NCBI GenBank assembly: GCA_905215345.1
Contig: CAJMPR010000015.1
Location: forward strand, 38,972 to 102,971
Direction: 5' to 3'
Source of the DNA: an uncultured bacterium
GTDB taxonomy: Bacteria > Bacteroidota > Bacteroidia > Bacteroidales > Bacteroidaceae
Length of the DNA stretch: 64,000 nucleotides
In this document: one piece after another, positions 61,401 through 64,000 of the stretch
How positions within the stretch are numbered: the first letter of the stretch is position 1
How the letters are laid out: each line of letters starts with the position of its first letter
Made by a program: the position numbers and the translations under genes
Notes under the pieces: model-generated
The model's input: only the letters and a program-made list of their open reading frames with translations
Database searches by the model: none
What the model was told of the DNA's origin: nothing

Positions 61401-62824
61401 TATTGGGAGAAGACCAGTCATTGGAAGATTATTGCCGTGAATTGGAACGCTCAACTAATAATAAGATAGTAAGTATATTGATGCTTATCATATTGTTTTT
61501 CACTTTATGTCTGGGATATTATATCCTGTATTTCCGTAAGCGTTTGGTAAACCGGTGGAACTTGGAACAGGTATTGGAAATTAATAAGCAAATATATACT
61601 GCTTCCATTTCATCCTTTCCTAAAACAGATGAAATATTACAGCTGGAAGAAGATACATTTAAAGCTATCCCGCAACAGATCGTCAATGAAGCTTTCGATG
61701 CCGTTAACGAATTGCTGAATATAGAACGATTAAGTATCGCCGTATATAATGAAACGACTAATCGGCTGGAATGCGTATCGAATCCTTTGGACGAAGCACA
61801 GGAAAGTAAATCATTGGAGGTGGAATTAATGTACCGGAGTTTTGAAAAACAGACATATCTGGCAGACGATAGGATGCAAGCATTACCTCTTGTCGTAGAA
61901 ATCGGGAGTACCAGTCGCTGTATTGGGGCATTATGTTTGGTGAGAAGTGAGGGGTTACACCAGGAACCCAATCACTTGTTGCTGGAATTAATTGCCCGTT
62001 ATGTTGCAATTGTCATATTCAATGCTGTTGTGAAGCTGGCTACAAAATATCGGGATATAGAAACGGCACAAGACGAGGCGCGTCGTGCTTCATGGGAAGA
62101 TAGTCTGCTGCATGTGCAGAATATGGTGCTTGATAATTGTTTGTCTTCCATTAAACATGAGACAATCTATTATCCGAATAAGATAAAGCAATTGATAGGT
62201 AAATTGCGCTCCGACCAGTTATCTGAGATAAAGGAGCAAGAAACGATATTAGCTATCGGCGAACTAATAGAATATTATAAAGGAATATATACAATATTAA
62301 GTCAGTGTGCATCTCGCCAATTGGAAGAAGTAACTTTCCGCCGTACTGTTATTGCTGTTCCGGAACTAATAAAGACTGCCGAGAAGTACTTTCATAAAGT
62401 CAATAAAGGAATTGTTACTTCTATTCATTTTCATACTGAAGCCGTAAATGAATGTGTCGTTGGTGATATGAACCTGTTACGTTTTCTGTTGGAGAATTTG
62501 ATTGACGAGGCGATTTCTATACCTATTTCCGGTGATATTTGTTTAAGCTGTGCAGTAGAAAATGAATTTGTGCATTTTCTTTTTACAGACACACGCAGAG
62601 AGAAAAACCGCGATGAACTGAACCAATTGTTTTACCCTAACTTGGCACATATGACTGCCAGAGAAAAGGGAGACTTGTGTGGTACGGAATATCTGATATG
62701 TAAACAGATTATTCGTGACCATGATGAATTTGCCGGAAGGCGAGGGTGTCGTATTAATGCCGAGCCTGCAAAAAACGGAGGTTTTACGGTATATTTTACC
62801 CTGCCAAGGAGGTTACCGTCTTGA
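58466..62824 (+). CDS. Tandem hybrid sensor histidine kinase (DUF5112/DUF5113-like)
   Basis: This 1452-residue protein looks like two sensor kinases in one chain. Half 1: signal or lipobox (FVSC, Cys near 24), helical TPR-like exported part (about 40-430), membrane helix (about 437-458), a candidate His598 (GIHPYID), and an intact HATPase with NARKYTP, DNGCGL (Asp739) and GSGFGL. Half 2 begins with a second signal-like stretch (Met829, MLTVLLLFLSFGMTSC, Cys844), a short exported domain (845-1000), a membrane helix (about 1001-1025), a GAF-like part and a candidate His1231 (IKHETIYYP). Its final ATPase-like domain reads DTRREK where DNGxG is expected. The start is a GTG. A response regulator follows 33 bases later. 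Confidence 0.8.
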   Translation: MKQLSSILLSAGILYLISAVFVSCVGMAPTREVHLIDSLNQVAYTYRYKNLDSSCHAASRAYKESGLYKQGKAEACNNLGFCAFMRMDFEQAEKYHKEIYDLTKNELELLIADVSLMKIYQRTALNKEFYDYRNSALRRMKRIAEDNNLFVDKHERMRLIYARSEFYIVSAIYYYYLQQRSEAMASINVVPEHEELAADTNQLLYYHYIKGSASLCDGDSLDERRLNEFDELYTTWKLASKQGYLYFEGNGVQGLANLMASPDNYEFFQNRRSHALKQFGEPVDSLLPMRLGQLALKKFRQYNDLYQTAGAYVSIGKYLNAHGRYGAALDTLTKALECVNDHHRHFYDCHDSLDWLKAYDRRDTICAEKAWIQQKLKTVPEWISRIREQLSVTYAGLEMKEYSDYNRNIYLDILEDTRQDRELESRYQALEKEAGQLNLLLLLIIIGIILVLLFFWFFNKRSKVRNKVHLHRLQSMLDICQKVTASIPADAQTEDDIVEAIQKAVSPDMEALFGMKDIRIKNRQLLFPRRMHKDEYAMVQVITPYIQWALDNGMTSIFLGEEQRRLEKQRYIHELHIAGNKRQNLIKKACLSIVNGIHPYIDRILNEVHKLTQMGYINNDTIKKEKYQYIDELVTTINEYNDILALWIKMKQGELSLNIETFELNEIFELLRKGNRAFEMKQLTLEVEPTDVSVKADKALTLFMINTLAENARKYTPSGGTVKVYARKEENYVEISVEDNGCGLSVEDVTHIIGEKVYDSKVIGMKDATDQEGLRKNKGSGFGLMNCKGIIEKYRKTNEFFNVCLFNVESDLGKGSRFYFRLPIGVRKMLTVLLLFLSFGMTSCNKTADSELPEDEATDSLATVKQNEYNLLLDQASNYANDAYYCNVDGDYEGALQYIDSAMTCLNIHYEKYTDYPHHYISLMGEETPAELDWWNEMFISDYHVILDIRNEAAVAFLALKRWEEYSYNNSAYTTLYKLLGEDQSLEDYCRELERSTNNKIVSILMLIILFFTLCLGYYILYFRKRLVNRWNLEQVLEINKQIYTASISSFPKTDEILQLEEDTFKAIPQQIVNEAFDAVNELLNIERLSIAVYNETTNRLECVSNPLDEAQESKSLEVELMYRSFEKQTYLADDRMQALPLVVEIGSTSRCIGALCLVRSEGLHQEPNHLLLELIARYVAIVIFNAVVKLATKYRDIETAQDEARRASWEDSLLHVQNMVLDNCLSSIKHETIYYPNKIKQLIGKLRSDQLSEIKEQETILAIGELIEYYKGIYTILSQCASRQLEEVTFRRTVIAVPELIKTAEKYFHKVNKGIVTSIHFHTEAVNECVVGDMNLLRFLLENLIDEAISIPISGDICLSCAVENEFVHFLFTDTRREKNRDELNQLFYPNLAHMTAREKGDLCGTEYLICKQIIRDHDEFAGRRGCRINAEPAKNGGFTVYFTLPRRLPS

Positions 62825-62857
62825 TAGAATTTGTAATTTAAATATGTAACAAATATA

Positions 62858-63586
62858 ATGGAAGAAAGAAAATTTAAAGTCATCATTGTAGAGGACGTAA
62901 AACTGGAACTAAAGGGTACGGAAGAAATCTTTCGCCATGAAATACCGAATGCGGAAGTTGTAGGTACAGCTATGACCGAGCAGGAATTTTGGATATTAAT
63001 GGAGGCCGGAGTTCCCGATCTTGTATTATTGGATTTGGGATTGGGCGGTTCTACTACTATCGGCGTGGATATTTGCCGGAATATTTTCAAACGTTACCAG
63101 AATGTACATGTGCTGATATTTACCGGAGAAATCTTAAATGAAAAATTATGGGTTGATGTTTTGGATGCAGGAGCAGACGGCATTATTTTGAAAACAGGAG
63201 AATTGCTAACCAAAACCGATGTACAAGCCGTTATGGATGGTAAAAAGCTTGTCTTTAATTATCCGATATTGGAAAAAATAGTGGAACGTTTCAAGACTGC
63301 TGTACAGAATGATGCCAAACGGCAGGAAGCTATTATCAGCTATGATATCGATGAATATGACGAACGTTTCCTCCGCCATCTTGCATTGGGATATACTAAA
63401 GAGATGATTGCCAACCTGAAAGGGATGCCCTTTGGTGTAAAGTCGTTAGAAAAGCGTCAGAATGATTTGATAGGACGTATCTTTCCCGCCGGCGAAAGGA
63501 TGGGAATCAATGCAACGCGGCTTGTAGTACGTGCTCTTGAACTGCGTATACTCGATATTGATAATTTGGAGGCTGACGATGAATAA
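62858..63586 (+). CDS. Response regulator paired with the tandem kinase
   Basis: This 242-residue protein has a receiver domain (about 6-130) with the acidic pair at 12-13, phospho-acceptor Asp59 (LVLLDLGLGG), and FTGE and Lys (ILKTGE) in the usual positions. The C-terminal part (about 160-235: RFLRHLALGYTKEMIAN, then SLEKRQNDLIGRIF) resembles a LuxR-type helix-turn-helix but is divergent; I recall a DUF5932 label for this type, without certainty. It is the cognate regulator of the kinase upstream; its targets are not evident. Confidence 0.82.
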   Translation: MEERKFKVIIVEDVKLELKGTEEIFRHEIPNAEVVGTAMTEQEFWILMEAGVPDLVLLDLGLGGSTTIGVDICRNIFKRYQNVHVLIFTGEILNEKLWVDVLDAGADGIILKTGELLTKTDVQAVMDGKKLVFNYPILEKIVERFKTAVQNDAKRQEAIISYDIDEYDERFLRHLALGYTKEMIANLKGMPFGVKSLEKRQNDLIGRIFPAGERMGINATRLVVRALELRILDIDNLEADDE

Positions 63587-63605
63587 TTCTCAGAAATAAA
63601 TAGTT

Positions 63606-63983
63606 ATGACGAATAAATGGTGCATGCCCCATCCTGCGACGATGTTCTTTCTGCTGACGTTGGCGGTCATCTTCTTATCGTGGATATTCGATGTCTACGG
63701 TTTGAATGTGTATCAACCTCAGACAGGTACAGAAATACGTGTGCAGAGTTTACTGAGCCCTGAGGGGATTCGGTGGTTACTGCGTCATGTCGTGACTAAC
63801 TTCACGGGCTTTGCCCCATTGGGATTGGTTATTGTAGCTATGTTTGGGATTGGAGTTGCACAACATTCTGGTTTCATAGATGCATGTATTCGTAAAGGAA
63901 TACGCGGGCAATATAGAAATCCCTGGAGTATTATTCTATATGTTATTATTTTAGATTTTTCTCGGTTTGACTTAACCGATTGA
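63606..63983 (+). pseudogene. AbgT-family transporter, 5' fragment ending early
   Basis: The first 115 or so residues match the start of AbgT-type transporters (HPATMFFLLTLAVIFLSWIF, then SPEGIRWLLRHVVTNFTGFAPLG, GIGVAQHSGF), which are normally about 500 residues long and export or import aminobenzoyl-glutamate or similar. The frame stops at 63981-63983 after an unrelated tail (DFSRFDLTD). The other two forward frames of the last 50 bases also meet stops or show no AbgT-like sequence. A TCGGTT/AACCGA dyad lies at the break. Either a frameshift or an insertion has cut the gene; the window edge prevents a decision. Confidence 0.6.
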
Positions 63984-64000
63984 GAAATAAACTTTTAGCG

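Noticed and set aside
58466..62824. Sequencing error joining two genes
   Set aside because: The frame is continuous for 1452 codons, the joint falls between domains without an in-frame stop or overlap, and the topology makes sense as one chain. Still listed as something to test.

Overview
The window looks like chromosomal DNA of a Bacteroides species. Upstream of many genes there is a TAnnTTTG -7 box, the hallmark of the Bacteroides primary sigma factor, while purine-rich ribosome sites are scarce. The gene set (SusC-style outer-membrane barrel, PorT-like protein, Bacteroidetes-order atp operon beginning with beta and epsilon, RprX/RprY-like two-component pair, DPP5-like S9 peptidase, DUF3078, DUF5106) is typical of the genus. 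I see no rRNA, tRNA, CRISPR array, prophage or complete insertion sequence. Nearly all of it reads as core genome.

Layout. 0-7.8 kb: uvrA, ybaK, a POT peptide transporter, a GNAT acetylase on the other strand, then a PadR regulator with a PspC membrane protein. 7.9-15.1 kb (minus): S9 dipeptidyl-peptidase lipoprotein, MATE exporter, yidC, pyrG. 15.3-22.6 kb (plus): DUF3078 barrel, then rseC-rnfBCDGEA, a complete redox-driven ion pump with both covalent-flavin motifs intact. 22.9-26.3 kb: galE, a DUF5106/thioredoxin lipoprotein, a secreted 2-Cys glutathione-peroxidase-like protein and a DUF1622 membrane protein. 26.6-34.5 kb: atpD-C-I-B-E-F-H-A-G with a long leader. The c subunit lacks the sodium signature and epsilon has no C-terminal inhibitory helices. 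34.6-37.7 kb: PIF1/RecD-like helicase and an RmlD-like reductase. 37.8-42 kb (minus): rprX-rprY followed by two secreted proteins related at their N-termini. 42.1-46.1 kb: TonB-receptor-like barrel and fhs. 46.2-50.5 kb (minus): glyA, PorT-like protein, pyrB-pyrI-flavin reductase. 51.2-57.3 kb: PBP1A, a short FolK-like protein, kdsB, an M16 homologue without its zinc motif, a 14-unit MORN protein. 57.4 kb to end: prs (minus), a 1452-residue tandem sensor kinase with its response regulator, and a truncated AbgT transporter.

The genes join several themes: energy (Rnf feeding ion gradient to ATP synthase), one-carbon and nucleotide supply (fhs, glyA, pyrG, pyrBI, prs), envelope building (YidC, PBP1A, KdsB, outer-membrane barrels) and envelope sensing (RprXY, tandem kinase, PspC).

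The least explained parts are: a tandem two-kinase polypeptide with a second signal-like segment in its middle; a nine-unit, about 22-bp tandem repeat filling the rprX-rprY gap; a folded, U-tract-ended element between pyrB and the PBP1A gene; two hairpins with identical C-rich loops after galE; and a family of AT-rich inverted repeats that occupies intergenic gaps, including several gaps inside the atp operon.
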